Of a stretch of DNA of 64,000 nt, positions 23,201 to 34,758 are shown one piece after another (position 1 is the first letter of the stretch; every line of letters begins with the position of its first letter). The stretch spans positions 558,001 through 622,000 of the forward strand of contig JAVXUO010000271.1 of assembly GCA_033065855.1 (NCBI GenBank), read 5' to 3'. A program made the translations under genes and the position numbers. Below the pieces are notes generated by a model. That model had not been told where the DNA came from. It did not search any database and was given only the letters and a program-made list of their open reading frames with translations. The DNA is from Escallonia rubra (lineage: Eukaryota > Streptophyta > Magnoliopsida > Escalloniales > Escalloniaceae).

Positions 23201-26200
23201 GATCTGCATCTGAGATCAAACATCGTTAGGCAGTTGTTTGGAAGTTTGCTTAGAATTACACTCTATGGAATGCCAGAAATTCAACGGTGTGCAAGGTCAC
23301 AGATTCACTGCTATGACATAACATGATGCCAAATTTAAAAAGTCTGGGGAACAGAAGATAGTTGTTAAGGGAAGATAGTTGCACGTATTGGATATTGAGT
23401 TTTAAGTTTCATTCTAATGGGCATGTGTGCTGAGAGATATATCAAGAGGGTATACAAACATTGAACTATCAAGGCATTTGAATGTGCATTGTCATTTTTC
23501 ACATATGATAAGTATACTCTCTACATTACTTTGTAATGTAGTTCTCAAAACATTAATTGTCCTTATAGTTGAAGTCATTGGGAATTTTCTTCTAATTAGT
23601 AGTCATTTTCTTGGGAAAATTTCTGTGCAATTGGATTTTTCTTTATAACATGAAATATTGATTGTGAACAGTATTGGTAAGAATAACTACAAGGCCTTGA
23701 CTGAAAATGTTAGTAATATCATGCTAGTTTGTTCGTGAAAGCTCATAATAGCTCCATTACTGATGAACCTAATTGTTTCCCTCCTCGGCTCCTCCTTCCA
23801 GGCAGAGTTGATTGATCCTGCACTGAAGGGAACACTTAATGTCCTGGGCTCATGTGCAAAAGCTCCATCAGTTAAAAGAGTGGTTCTGACCTCTTCTGTA
23901 GCCGCAGTTGCATACAATGGTAAACCTCGGACTCCAGACGTGGTAGTTGATGAGACTTGGTGGTCTAATCCAGAGTTTTGCAAAGAAATGAAGGTGCGCT
24001 GTTATAAATTGCATTCTTTAAGTCAACTTTATCATGTACTCGTAAGGAGAAACTTTAACATGAACTGGCATTTCTTATTTGAAACACAATTTGTCCTGTG
24101 ATTTAGATAGATGCTAATAGCATTCACCTTTCTTAAGGTCTAAAATTAGACTTCCCCCTCTTATCTTTTGTCATTAAACCGGCTCCCTGTTCATTGCATT
24201 TACTTTCCCTTTGTTATATTCAGTCCCTGCCGATGCTGATATCATCTAACATATCAATAAAAAGTTCAGTATAACAAGTCTACCCTTACACAGACCAATT
24301 CTCGATTAACTTTCTTTTTTATAGGTATAAGCTTTATTCACATCTGCTAGGAGGGGGAAACACTCTGTACGTGATAAATATCCTCCAGCTCCTACAGGAA
24401 GCGCAAAAATAGGACTTTCCAAATAAGCTAGATAGGCTTCATTCGAGTTTGAGTACGTCTCAGCCCAGCTACAATGATAGAACAAAAATGAAGCCCTTCT
24501 GCTTGTCTAATGAAACTTTAACTGCCTCTAAAGCTCTGACATTTTTCTCCCGCAATAAATACCAAATTAGGCATGGTTGTAGCAAATCCCATAAGTTCCA
24601 ATTCTGCCTATGTCGCTTAAATAGGGACAGTACCTCAATTAGTCCAGTACCAAATCAGGCATTACCTAGGGAATGCCACCTCAATTAGTCCAGTACCAAA
24701 TCAGGCATTACCTAGGGAATGCCCCCTTGAACTGAAAGTCAAATCCCACAACTCCCTAGCAACTGAGAAATGTAAAGGAAGCTGGTCCACAGAGTCACTG
24801 TTCTTGCATATGAAGCATCAGTTCACCTGTATCTTCCTCCTCCTCCTCCTAAGATTATCACCAGTCAGAATGGCTTCTCCCGCAACCTCCCAAGTGAAGA
24901 AGCACACCTGAAAACGAGCTGTGGAGCACCACACTTGTTTCTACTGGAGTCAACACAGAGTAGTAAGAATCTACAAAAAGGTGCCATTACTACCCCCGCT
25001 CATAGTACCTCGTCCTCTTCCCCACACTCAAGCTTCACCGAATAAAGAAGACCAAGAAAAGCAGTCACCGAGTCTAAGTCCCGATTATGGAAATTTCTTC
25101 CGAAGAATGGGGTCCCAAACACAATCCCCACTAAAGCCTCTTTGTTGCTAGACAAACTGAAGAAAGAATTACTCAACAAATATTCATCCCTCTACTTGCC
25201 AGCCGAAACCTCAATCGCAAGCCATTTATAACAGGAATGTGTAAAAACTTATTGAAGAACTTCCAACCTTCGCCGATCCCAACCCACAAGCTGTGTTCTT
25301 GACGTGGTTAAGACGGCCACCCTTGGATATACATTGCTTCTTCTAGCTAGCCACCCTCTTTTAAATCGTTCAAGAACTGGAGACCATCTCCTACTGGGAT
25401 AATCTCACTCTTAGCCACGTCGATGTTCAACCCAGGAAATAAGAACAAGTCTCAAGCACGTCATCTGAACTTCACAGAACAATATGGTGTCATCCATCAG
25501 CAAATAATAAGTGAGAAACCGAAAGTCCCATTCTGTCGCTAGCCCTGGTAGAAGCCCCTTAACTAATCCTCCAGCCTCTGCCCTATTCATCATCCGGCTA
25601 AGTGCCTCCATAACAATCAGAAGAGGGAACGGGATAAAGAGTCCTCTTGCCTTAAGCCCCTGGAAGAAGAGAAGAAGCCAGCAGGAGACCACATTTACCA
25701 AAACCAAAAGTTTTACCCTGGAACTGCAAAAATTAATCTAGTCCCTCCACTTGGCCCAGAAATTCATTCTCTCCTGCATCTAAACAAGAAAGGACCAACT
25801 GATGTGGTCGCACGCCTTCCCAATATCCAGTTTGCACATTAAGCCAGGGACATCAAATCAAACACAAGAGCTTATGCATTCATATGCCATAAGCATAGCA
25901 TCAAGAATCTGTCTCCCACCAACAAATGCACTTTTGGACACTGATATAACATTTGCTATCACCCATTGGGCCTGATTACCAAAACTTTCAAATGGTAACC
26001 TGTAAATAAATCCCACCAAGCTAATGGGTCTAGTTAATTTCAACAGCACCACCTTTTTTGTGATCAAGACAAAGGAAGTTGCAGTAAGACTTCGCTTAAA
26101 TGTCTCGTGATCTTAGAAGGCATGGTAGAAGGCCACGACGTCCCGTTTATCATATAATTCGATGATCCTTGCGTCTTAATCGAGCCCAAAATGTGTTTTT

Positions 26201-29200
26201 CTCAATTCTCCATGAGCAGCATTCTATACCAAATTGAAAGTTTATGCTGTCTGATTAGGTGTGGATAGGACTCTTATAGCTTATTTAACATTACATCTTT
26301 GAATTCCCACATTTCGTGTCATTATCTGAAAAGAATGGACTAAGCAACATCTTTTCGAGATAATTGCATCCGTTGTGAATACAGATTGCTGCTTGCATGG
26401 GTGAAAGGCGTTTTTCTTTTCACCAATCTTTTCTACTAATGAAATCTCCAGCCTAAATAATGAAGTACATTTCATCTCCCCCTTTTTGCTTCTACCAGCT
26501 TTGGTATGTGCTCTCGAAGACTTTGGCAGAGGATGCTGCCTGGAAATTTGTAAAGGAGAAAAGCTTTGACATGGTTGCTATAAACCCTGCAATGGTTATC
26601 GGTCCTCTGTTACAGCCAACACTTAACACGAGCGCTGCTGCAATTTTGGACGTAATAAAGGGTATGTTTCTCTTGTTAAGCACAAAGAGTGCTCCTTTTG
26701 TAGTGCCGTTATTGCTCTATATGCATCCATATTTTACAAGTGAACCCTACAAGGTTGATAATATCACTCTATTATGATATTACTTGTAGTGGAGATGCCA
26801 TTTTAAATCGATATTTTGTCTTTGTTGATTCAACTCAGTTGGTTCCCATTCTTTCTCTCCCCTCCCCCGACCCTCTTTTGAAATTTAATTTCGTATATAA
26901 CAAACATACATAAATCTATTAGAAATTTAATATTGATGATATATTTCATGGGACAAGAGATGGATTTGGGAGAGAGGGAAAGAAGAACTGAATGGCCTCA
27001 ACAGACCAACCTAGTTGACTTAGATTCTAGCATCACTTGACACATTTATACTTGATATTGGAGTTTTCTTTAGCACACTTACCAACTTCATTTATACAAA
27101 GCTCTAGAGACATCTAAACTAGGCACTTCTAGATATTTTTGTAAATCCCGAATTACCTTCTCTTTAGTTTTCGAACACCCCCTCTTAATTTGTAGCTTTT
27201 AAAAAGTTGAACCCTTTTTCTCTTCTTGGCTGGAATGCAAAAGCTCCTCCCTCTTTTTTATCTTCATGCTTGACCATTGGTGGACATCTTCATCATGTTT
27301 TCCGCAGTCGTCTGATGGTTGCACCATTTTCTTTTATTCATGCTCTTCTTTTTGGCTGGTTTATGGACATTTGTCCATTTCTTCATTTTTGTTGCTGCCA
27401 TGGGTTTTTGCATTTTGGTGAAGCAATTCCTAGCTTCCCAATTTCTCCTCTTCTTGGTGGGTTGGCATTTGGAAGCCTCCCATTCTCTTTTCATGCAGAT
27501 TGGCACTTGCTACCCACCTGCCTTTTCTTCTTCTTTCCCCTTCATGTACATCTCCGTATTTTTATGCTCTATTCACCCCATTTCACCATCTGCCACCATT
27601 TGTCCTCAATTTGTCTTTTAACTTGACTCTCTCAGAGGCGCTCTCTCCTTTGGGCAGTGCTTGTAGAGCAACAACGGTGCTAAAATGCTAATGCAATTGC
27701 ATTGTGACCTTCTCAACTACAGGTGTTTGTACACTATGTTTGTGAGTTTTTGTTAGGAGAGAAAAGAGAGGAAAAGAAAGGAAAGTGGCTCATTTGCTCC
27801 CTTTTCTCATGTTCATGAGTTTTTGTTTTAGGAGAGAAAAGAAGAGAGAAAGGAGGAAAGTTTGGGTTCTTTTTCTCCAAATCTTTCCTCTCAAATTTCG
27901 GAAGAAAATGGACAGAAAGGAGATTCTCATAAGTAATACTCTAAGAATGCCCACATTACCTTGAGATAATGAAGACTAAAGTTTTAATGACTTTTAGGTC
28001 CTACGGTTTCTTACAAAAACTTACCATTTCACTTACAAACAGATGATTTCTTTGGATGTTAGAGTTGACTCATGACTGATTGTTTTGTTTTCAGTGTGAC
28101 ATTAATAAGATTTGGATGTTCAGATGTTTGTAGTCAACTCATGGTTAGTTGTGTATTTTCTTATTGTGCCATTAACCGGTTATGCAAGGCTTATTACAGT
28201 AGTATGGTATGAACCTTGTATGATGTCATTGATAACTAATTTGTTTCCCTGGAAAGATTATGCTTTCTTCTAGGATCATACTTCAATAGCTTTTGTTAGA
28301 AAATCACAATGTGGTATAGGGGTACATTTATAATCTAGTATCTTTTATTGTCTTTTTTGCTGAACTCACGACAAAGAGGAAGGAATGATGCTTTCCTCTC
28401 TCTCTTAAACTCACTAACAAGATGAAGGAAAGTTGTCTTCCCTTCTCTTCCTTTCTTCTCTCTTCCCTTCTCTTACTTTCTTTCTTTCCTCTCAAAACTC
28501 ACAAACAGGCTAGTTGTCTTTTAGGCTCTCTCAGAGGCACTGACGCTTCTTCTTTTTCACATCTTTTTTTCTTGGTGAAGTAGATGTGGCAGAGGAACGA
28601 TGAATTGATGAAGCAATAGAGGTTAACGCCCCACTAGAGTCGAAATGGCTCTGATACCATGTTGGAAATTTGATATTGATAATCATGATACAATTGTAGA
28701 AGAGATATGGGGAGAGAGGGAAAGCCACTAAGGATGGCCAAAGTAGCCACCATATTAATCTCTTGTACCATCGTATCATGATTATCAACATCAAATTTCT
28801 AACAAAGTCAGTGAAGGGATGTCGGATTATCTGAAGTGTTCCAATGTCTATTAAGTTAAATGTGGTCGACATTGACGCTCAGTTTGGTAAGAGAAGTGAA
28901 TAGAGGAGTGGAAGGTCTAAAAGGAAAAAAGAAATATTCCTCTTCTATGTCACCGAGCTGGAATGCTCGGAGGAAGATTCCAAGAAGGAAAATATGGTTC
29001 CTTAATACAACAAAGTAGAGTGGTGCACAATGTGTCATCCTCTCTTTATGCTCCCTCAGCCCCAATCTCCGAAGGCATCCCTTGGAACCCAGGAGTTTTT
29101 TATCAACAACGATACCTAATTTTCCTTTCTCTTCCTCCCAATACCCCCTCCTATTTAATAGTGTGAAACTGGAAGCACTTTGACATGTAATCTTCTCTTA

Positions 29201-32200
29201 AGAGATAGAACTTGACATTCAATCATTGTGGAACATGTGATGTGAGTAATCTTTCTAGACTTTCTTTGTACCTTGTTAATTTTCCTTTCTCTTCCTCCTA
29301 TACCCCCTCCTATTTTATAGTGTGAAACTGGAAGCACTTTGACATGTAATCTTCTCTTAAGATGATAGAAGCTTGACATTCAATTATTGTGGAACATGTG
29401 ATGTGAGTAATCTTTCTTTAGACTTTCTTTGTACCTTGTTACTATGTGGTCTTTTTCACCTTTTATTTTATTGCAGGAGCGGAAACATATCCAAATTCTA
29501 CCTTTGGGTGGGTTAATGTTAAGGATGTTGCCAACGCACATATTCAAGCCTTTGAGATTCCTACTGCTAGCGGAAGATACTGTTTGGTTGAGAGAGTTGC
29601 ACACTATTCAGAAATAGTGGAGATATTGCGCAAGCTTTATCCGTCTTTTCAGCTCCCAGCAAAGTAAGTGGTAAACTTTGTTTTCAACATTGAACTATTT
29701 TTTATGACTGCTAGTTTCTGCTGGAAGTTGTTGCTCCTTATTCCCCACTGCAATTTATAGATTAGCCGCATGGTTTTACTAGTTAAACTTGTTGCACTTA
29801 CTGCTCTTATTTAATTTGTACCAGATATTGTTTGGATAATTCTACCGACTGTTGACTAACTCATTTACACATACTCTGGTTCTGAATTTTTTTTTTAATT
29901 GGGACGGCTAGGTTCGGGGCAGAGGTTTGATGGAGAGGTTCCATGTGAGAACCATCTCGACTTCATTTGTGATTTCCCGAACCCTTTTTCCTTCTTATGT
30001 TTTAATTAAAGAACTTATCTTAAAGGAACACTCTATACTACTTAGCACCTCCCAAAGCTGAAAATTCTAGCTTAGTACGTACCTTGGTGTCACGTAACAT
30101 TTTATTTGTTAAATCTACCATATTGGCCCGAGAGTCAGCCTTGTGATCATGTCGCCTTTATCATCTTCTAGAGCTCTCATCTCTTTGTATTCAGACAAAC
30201 CCTAATCCTATTGCTTTGCCCCTGAGATGGATTATAGCTGCTCTCCTGCAATTCGTCCACATTGGTTTTATACCCCGCAAAAGAAGGGCTCTCAGTGATT
30301 CTGAGCCGCTGGAAATAGTTTCTGATCTATCAGCAACTCAGCCAAGGTCCCATTGACAAGCCTATTTTGAGGTTCTGCATATATTTTTGGCTGACAGCTT
30401 TGGTATATATATCTGGCTTTAAAAAGGTTTCAGCTTGACAATCTATGCTATGCCAGCTGCTCATATGTAATTAGTATAGAGGTTCAGGTGTTCTTGATGA
30501 GAAGCCTTTTTGAGATAGACGCATTATACTCATTAGGCAGGATTTCGACAGGAGTCCGACAGAGAAGGAATCCAACAGAGGTTCCTTTCAGACCAGGGTG
30601 AATGCTGAGGAACCTTATGATGATTTGGCCTAGTACTTCGAAGAGGAGAGCGCTTTGCTCTTTAAATGAAGATGATGTAGCAAGTGGCGATTTCTGAAGT
30701 CATTTAGCAATTGCCACATTTGATTCCAGAAGACCCTCTTATTTTGGTGCTGAGAGAGCATTTTAGATGAGCATGAGAGAACCCTCGTGGCATCCAACTT
30801 TGCAGAGGATGAGGCATCTTTTCTCTTAGCAAGGCTAGCTGCAAAATCACTGTCTCCTCGACCACTCCACCAAGTTTATGGGAGGTTCCTCGACTATTTC
30901 TTTTTTACCCTGGCACAAAAAATATACATGGCCATCATTTTCTTTCAATCTCCAGTATGCATGTGCTTTTGAACCATTCCTAGCTGAGTTTATGTGGGAG
31001 CCAAGGCGCCAGGTATTCGCTTTCATTTTGGGGGGTTGCGCTGAGGAGCCAAGATAACCATGTTCTTGGTGATGTTGCTCCTCGATGTAGTCATGCTCCT
31101 AGACAAGGAGACTAATGCTAATTGAGCGAGTCCCTGCTTGTTGGCATGGGCCTTGCCTTGCTTCTGTGGTTTGAGTGGAAACAGAGAATAGATGCGCAAC
31201 GATTTCTAAGGACATTGGTGCATGAGAGTTGCCCTACCCCTGATGCTAGGCACTAGGATAGTGTCGGCGCAATCGTAACACGTAGGCCTCATGTGCCAAT
31301 TAGGAGTACGCACTATAAACCGCCTTCTGACTTCTGTGAACTTTCAATCTCATGCTTCGATTTTCAATTTCTTGAACTTCAGTTTGTCATATTTTGATAA
31401 CTTGAGGAGTTTGGGACTGGGTAAACCGATGTCAGTGAGTTGCTGTTACTTGTGGCAACCTCTGTTAGCCTAATTCATGCCACATAGTTATGTTAGGTGT
31501 GTTTCAGCTCCACAAATGTTAAAAGTAAGATATGCAAAAGAAGATGCTCATTGATCTGCCTTGTAGAAACTCTTCCGTGTCATAGTTTTACATTTTTTAA
31601 TTTCTCGAACCACGATGTAATTATGTTCATAGGGTACTGTGTAAGTAATATGGTGGATTCCTGAGAAGGGGGGGGAAATTTGTCTAGGATTAGCTGTAAG
31701 ACCTTATCAGTTTTTTCTTGTTACAGATGAGATTGTGAAGAATATAGAGGTATGAGACTAGAACAAGGGTTGATGCAAAGTTGGATTTGAGAACTTTATA
31801 CACTGAGTTTGTATTAAGCTTATACTAGGTGAACATATATAAAATGCTGCTTAATATGAATCCATTAAAGGTATTTGAGAAAAAATTATTTTGGTATCAC
31901 GAGGAAGATGCTTCTTGGGTGCTGTACGACCTACCAAGTTAAAGGTAAAATCTGACAGGATGATGAACACCGTCTAGATATTACCAAAATTCTAACATGG
32001 TGGTAACTGAAATATTTTTACCCACCAGAAAAGAAGTAACTGAAATGAGACTAGAACAAGCGTTGACTCAAAGTTGGAACTGAGAATCTCTAAGAAGAGT
32101 TATCTCTATGCTTTACCTAAAAATCTCTATATATTGCACCATTAATGTCTTTCTTCTTCTATTTTCCCCTTTTCCTTTCTTTACTGGTTTTTCAGGTCCA

Positions 32201-32401
32201 TTAATTTCATGAGCTATGTACTGCAGGTGCGCGGATGAGAAGCCTTTCGTTCCAAAATATCAGGTTTCCAAAGAAAGAGCAAAAAGCTTGGGCATTGACT
32301 TCATTTCCCTTGAGGAAAGCATCAAGGAAACAGTTGAGAGCTTGAAGGAGAAGAAATTATTCAGGGATCTCGCCAGCCATGTAAAAGTGTCTCCAAATTG
32401 A
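20300..32401 (+). CDS. Gene B: CCR-like / phenylacetaldehyde-reductase-like SDR, complete, 6 exons
   Basis: Exons: 20300-20417, 22501-22670, 23802-23993, 26499-26661, 29477-29663 and 32227-32401, all GT-AG, giving 334 residues. This is an extended SDR with a Rossmann motif [10 protein letters not shown] (11-20), RDPNDPK at 37-43 for the NADP phosphate, VLTSSVAAV with the catalytic Ser near 127, Y163-VLS-K167, and a C-terminal [13 protein letters not shown] helix region. The likely role is NADPH-dependent reduction of a phenylpropanoid-related or phenylacetaldehyde-type carbonyl; WYVLSK instead of NWYCYGK argues against true CCR. The C-terminus is the longest of the four (tail [13 protein letters not shown]). 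Introns are large (2.08, 1.13, 2.51, 2.82, 2.56 kb) and carry a LINE, an LTR-like fossil and duplications. AATAAA lies at 32484-32489. An in-frame upstream ATG (20162) would add 46 residues, but homology supports MSGAGK. Confidence 0.92.
22231..22337. repeat. 54-bp tandem duplication in gene B intron 1
   Basis: The stretch TGAATTTCTGTAAGCCATGA through CATGTATGCACATGTG is repeated once with a period of 54 bp and very few differences. Confidence 0.8.
22849..22986. repeat. Inverted repeat (small fold-back) in gene B intron 2
   Basis: ATTTTCAAATTACTATCCACC followed by AAATATCGTGTC is answered at 22950-22982 by GATACAATATTTGGTGGAT then AAAAAGTTTGAAAAT, an imperfect stem of about 33 bp around a loop of about 60 bp. 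It looks like a tiny MITE or fold-back. No target duplication was established. Confidence 0.55.
24310..26120 (-). mobile_element. L1-type LINE fragment in gene B intron 3
   Basis: Read on the minus strand, 26067-25858 gives [15 protein letters not shown], then [20 protein letters not shown], and 25707-25411 gives [20 protein letters not shown] followed by [12 protein letters not shown]. These are reverse-transcriptase motifs, with the FADD box worn to LMDD. At 24900-24780 a zf-RVT-like stretch ([17 protein letters not shown], then a CFIC pair) follows in the right order. The 3' end is probably the T-run at about 24310-24317, read as a short poly-A. It is 5'-truncated, with frameshifts and stops, lies antisense to gene B, and is not functional. 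A 46-bp tandem duplication lies inside at 24632-24723. Confidence 0.75.
26917..28804 (-). mobile_element. Possible small LTR (TRIM-like) retrotransposon fossil
   Basis: At 28660-28804 a 145-bp TG...CA-bounded sequence abuts 28647-28659, which on the minus strand reads TGGTATCAGAGCC, the primer-binding sequence complementary to initiator Met-tRNA. So this looks like a minus-strand 5' LTR plus primer site. A diverged partner begins near 26917 (TATTAGAAATTTAATATTGA) and shares GGGAGAGAGGGAAAG. The interior of about 1.6 kb has no recognisable gag or pol, which suggests a TRIM-type element. It is old and broken. The LTR is unusual in having about 32-bp inverted ends. Confidence 0.45.
27728..28515. 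mobile_element. Fold-back element with AGGAGAGAAAAGAG arms
   Basis: The left arm near 27735 (GTTTGTGAGTTTTTGTTAGG then AGAGAAAAGAG) is answered near 28476-28512 by CTTTCCTCTCAAAACTCACA followed by AACAG. Purine-rich words recur as direct copies at 27815-27860, and pyrimidine-rich ones at 28385-28470. It is probably a non-autonomous TIR element. The target duplication is unclear. Confidence 0.4.
29118..29439. repeat. 161-bp tandem duplication next to the exon 5 acceptor of gene B
   Basis: Copy 1 (29118-29278) and copy 2 (29279-29439) share TTTTCCTTTCTCTTCCTCC, GTGAAACTGGAAGCACTTTG and GACTTTCTTTGTACCTTGTT with few differences. Copy 2 ends about 38 bp before exon 5 (29477), so the duplication also doubles pyrimidine-rich tracts near the acceptor. 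Confidence 0.9.
29664..32226 (+). other. Gene B intron 5, no gene
   Basis: The 2.56-kb intron has AT-rich sequence and a few GC-richer patches (30500-31250). I recognised no exon, transposon ends or RNA gene in it. Confidence 0.5.
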
Positions 32402-33820
32402 GTTGGGTCAGATGTACGTGCCTTTCACATATGGGTTCTTTACACGTATCACAAGAACTTTATTTTCATTGACATGCATGCAGAATAAACTATGCAGAAG
32501 TTATGTATTAGGTTGCCACGATCGAACATAACTAAAGCTCTTGTAATTTCAATAAGTAGTCTTTTTAGATGGGTCAAGCTCCTTTATTCTATTGTTCTTG
32601 AGTGGGTACTATTGACACTTGGAAGCTCAAGCGATTAAACTTTGCAAACCATTTGGTGATTAACGAGTAAATATTATATAGTTTCGGATCATTAGTCACG
32701 ATTCAAAACTATTAGTTGAGCATATCTGAAGCGTAAAAGAAAAAAATTATATAACATAATTAATGATTCTAGATGGTTGGAAAGGTCGGAGCTCTGAATC
32801 ATTCAGTATTTTTTTTAGCATTAATGGGTCCAAAGTTGGACCCTCGTGGTCAAGCTTTGCACTAACAAAAATCATATGTTAATGATGAAGGAATAAGATG
32901 GGCATACGCAGAGAGCTGGAAAGTCAAATCATTCTTAGGATTGGAACTCATATCATTGGCATATTTTAGTGGCCAGTAGTAGTAGTATAAAATTGGTTTG
33001 GGGATCTGCCATGCCTGGTGCGTAAGCTTAAAGTAAAGCCGACCATTTTGAACTAGGAACTTATCTCTAGGAGCAGGATTTATTCAAATTATTATTATTA
33101 TTATTAATGATAATGTGTAGCTCTTACTGTTCGAGATCTAACCAGTTCAAGATACAGTCTTGGTTTCTATTTCAAGGTTACGTTCAAGTTGTAGAAAATA
33201 TTAGATGGAAAAAGATTAGCGGTTCCGACCATTTGAAACCGCTTAAATTAGTAAATCAATTTTTGACCCTGCTTTGCCTTTCACATTAGCTCTCACTAGT
33301 TCAAGAGTTCTAAATAATATGGGCCAATAGTTTGGAGTTTGGACGATGCAATAATTACTTTAGGTATACTTTATTGAAGCATATAATCCCATAACTACGC
33401 TACCAAGTCATTAGTTTGAAAATTGGTTTGGATATTGTCCTTGAACATTCAATGCATGAAGAAAGATACTTGCCGTATCAAACCTTTATGAAAGTCGCCA
33501 TCAGTTCCCTTTATTTTTTGTAAGATCAAAACTCAAAGCTGTCAAATGTTACCTCGAGCTTTATGATTTTTGGGGTAAAACATAATGCCAAACTAATAAT
33601 TGACATGTTCCAGCTCGGCAATGACACGTCTAACACTTGTCATGTACTAGAATGGATTAAATGTGTTGTGTACTAAGGGAGATACTAGGCCATGTGATGT
33701 GATAAAGGACAAATAACCTCTTGTCCAATATTGCAAGGGAGAGTGGTAAAATTTTGTCTTATAAGACCATGTCAATGATCTCATTAGCACTTATTCTTTT
33801 AAGGGACACATTACTTTGAT
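32402..33820. other. Gene B 3' flank and spacer
   Basis: It holds gene B's 3' untranslated region and then a spacer with an (ATT)n run near 33090. The stretch 33740-33810 resembles 37745-37800 (shared GTCAATGATCTCATTAGCAC-like words), so a diverged dispersed repeat is present. No gene is seen. Confidence 0.45.
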
Positions 33821-33822
33821 GG

Positions 33823-34456
33823 TGTTTGGGATTGATTTTGGGTGGTCAAACCTGATTTAATCTAGATTAAATGAAATTTTTGGGTGTTTGGCAAAACAGA
33901 TTAAGAGATTTAATCTGCCTCAAAAAGTTCAAAACTAATTAAATTCATAATACTGAAAAGTGAGGATTATGAAATAATCACTTTTTTCATAATCGGGTTT
34001 GACCTTCTAATTTACCATACTATCCTCATATTTCTCACAAAAGGACATCTGATATCCTTTAACTAATTTGTGATAGTTAATTTTATATAAGCACTCATGT
34101 GAGATTGTGGGTGTTTTTAATTTAAAGTAAAAAATAAACAACTTTTGTAGGTGAATGAAAATAACTTTTGATAATTTATTTGTGTAATATAGTTATTTAC
34201 AAATGATAGTTATCTTAATATCACCTTTCTAAATGGAATAAGAAATTTATTTATTAAGTGTCCTCTATGATCATTTTGTCATAGTGAAACTGATTTAAGT
34301 ATTTTTTATCCAAACACTTTAATAACTTTAAGATAGTTTACAACTACTTTTGCCAAACAGTAGAGTGATTATGCTTAAAGTAGATTAAATCTAATTTTAA
34401 AAATTGATTAAGATTTTAGCAGAATTCTGCTTTTTAGAATCAATCTCAAACAGGCT
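33823..34456. mobile_element. MITE-like element with GTGTTTGGGATTGATTT ends
   Basis: The left end GGTGTTTGGGATTGATTTTG matches the reverse complement of the right end, where AGAATCAATCTCAAACAGGC reads GCCTGTTTGAGATTGATTCT. Inner words (TTTGGCAAAACAG / TTTTGCCAAACAG, GATTAAATC) also mirror each other. There is no coding capacity. The target duplication is not clear, so the superfamily is open. Confidence 0.6.
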
Positions 34457-34758
34457 TTATTTCCTATGGCATTAGACAAAGTCATTACAAGTAGTATTAG
34501 AGAATACCTTGAGGTTATTAGCGATGTACAAGAGTGCAACCTTAGGGACGCTAGAGCGGTGCTACAAATGACGTTGGATCCTAGTTATGATGGATTATGA
34601 GATCGTAGAGTGTATAGTTGTATAATATGGTGCATAGAGATCACACATCAACTTTGTACTAGAAGAGGTCTTAGGCTATAAATGATAAAAAGACAAGTGT
34701 CATCTCGCCCCAGATCGAACGTATGTCAGACATGTAAGAGCTAGAATTTAGTTTTTTA

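Larger units (their letters stand above)
26662..29476 (+). other. Gene B intron 4, packed with repeats
   Basis: The intron holds a possible LTR fossil (26917-28804), a purine/pyrimidine-rich fold-back (27728-28515) and a 161-bp tandem duplication next to the acceptor (29118-29439). ORFs such as 27207-27626 are pyrimidine-rich and resemble no family known to me. Confidence 0.6.

Noticed and set aside
27207-27691. ORFs of 60-139 codons in gene B intron 4
   Set aside because: Phe/Leu-rich translations of pyrimidine-rich DNA in several overlapping frames; no recognisable family.
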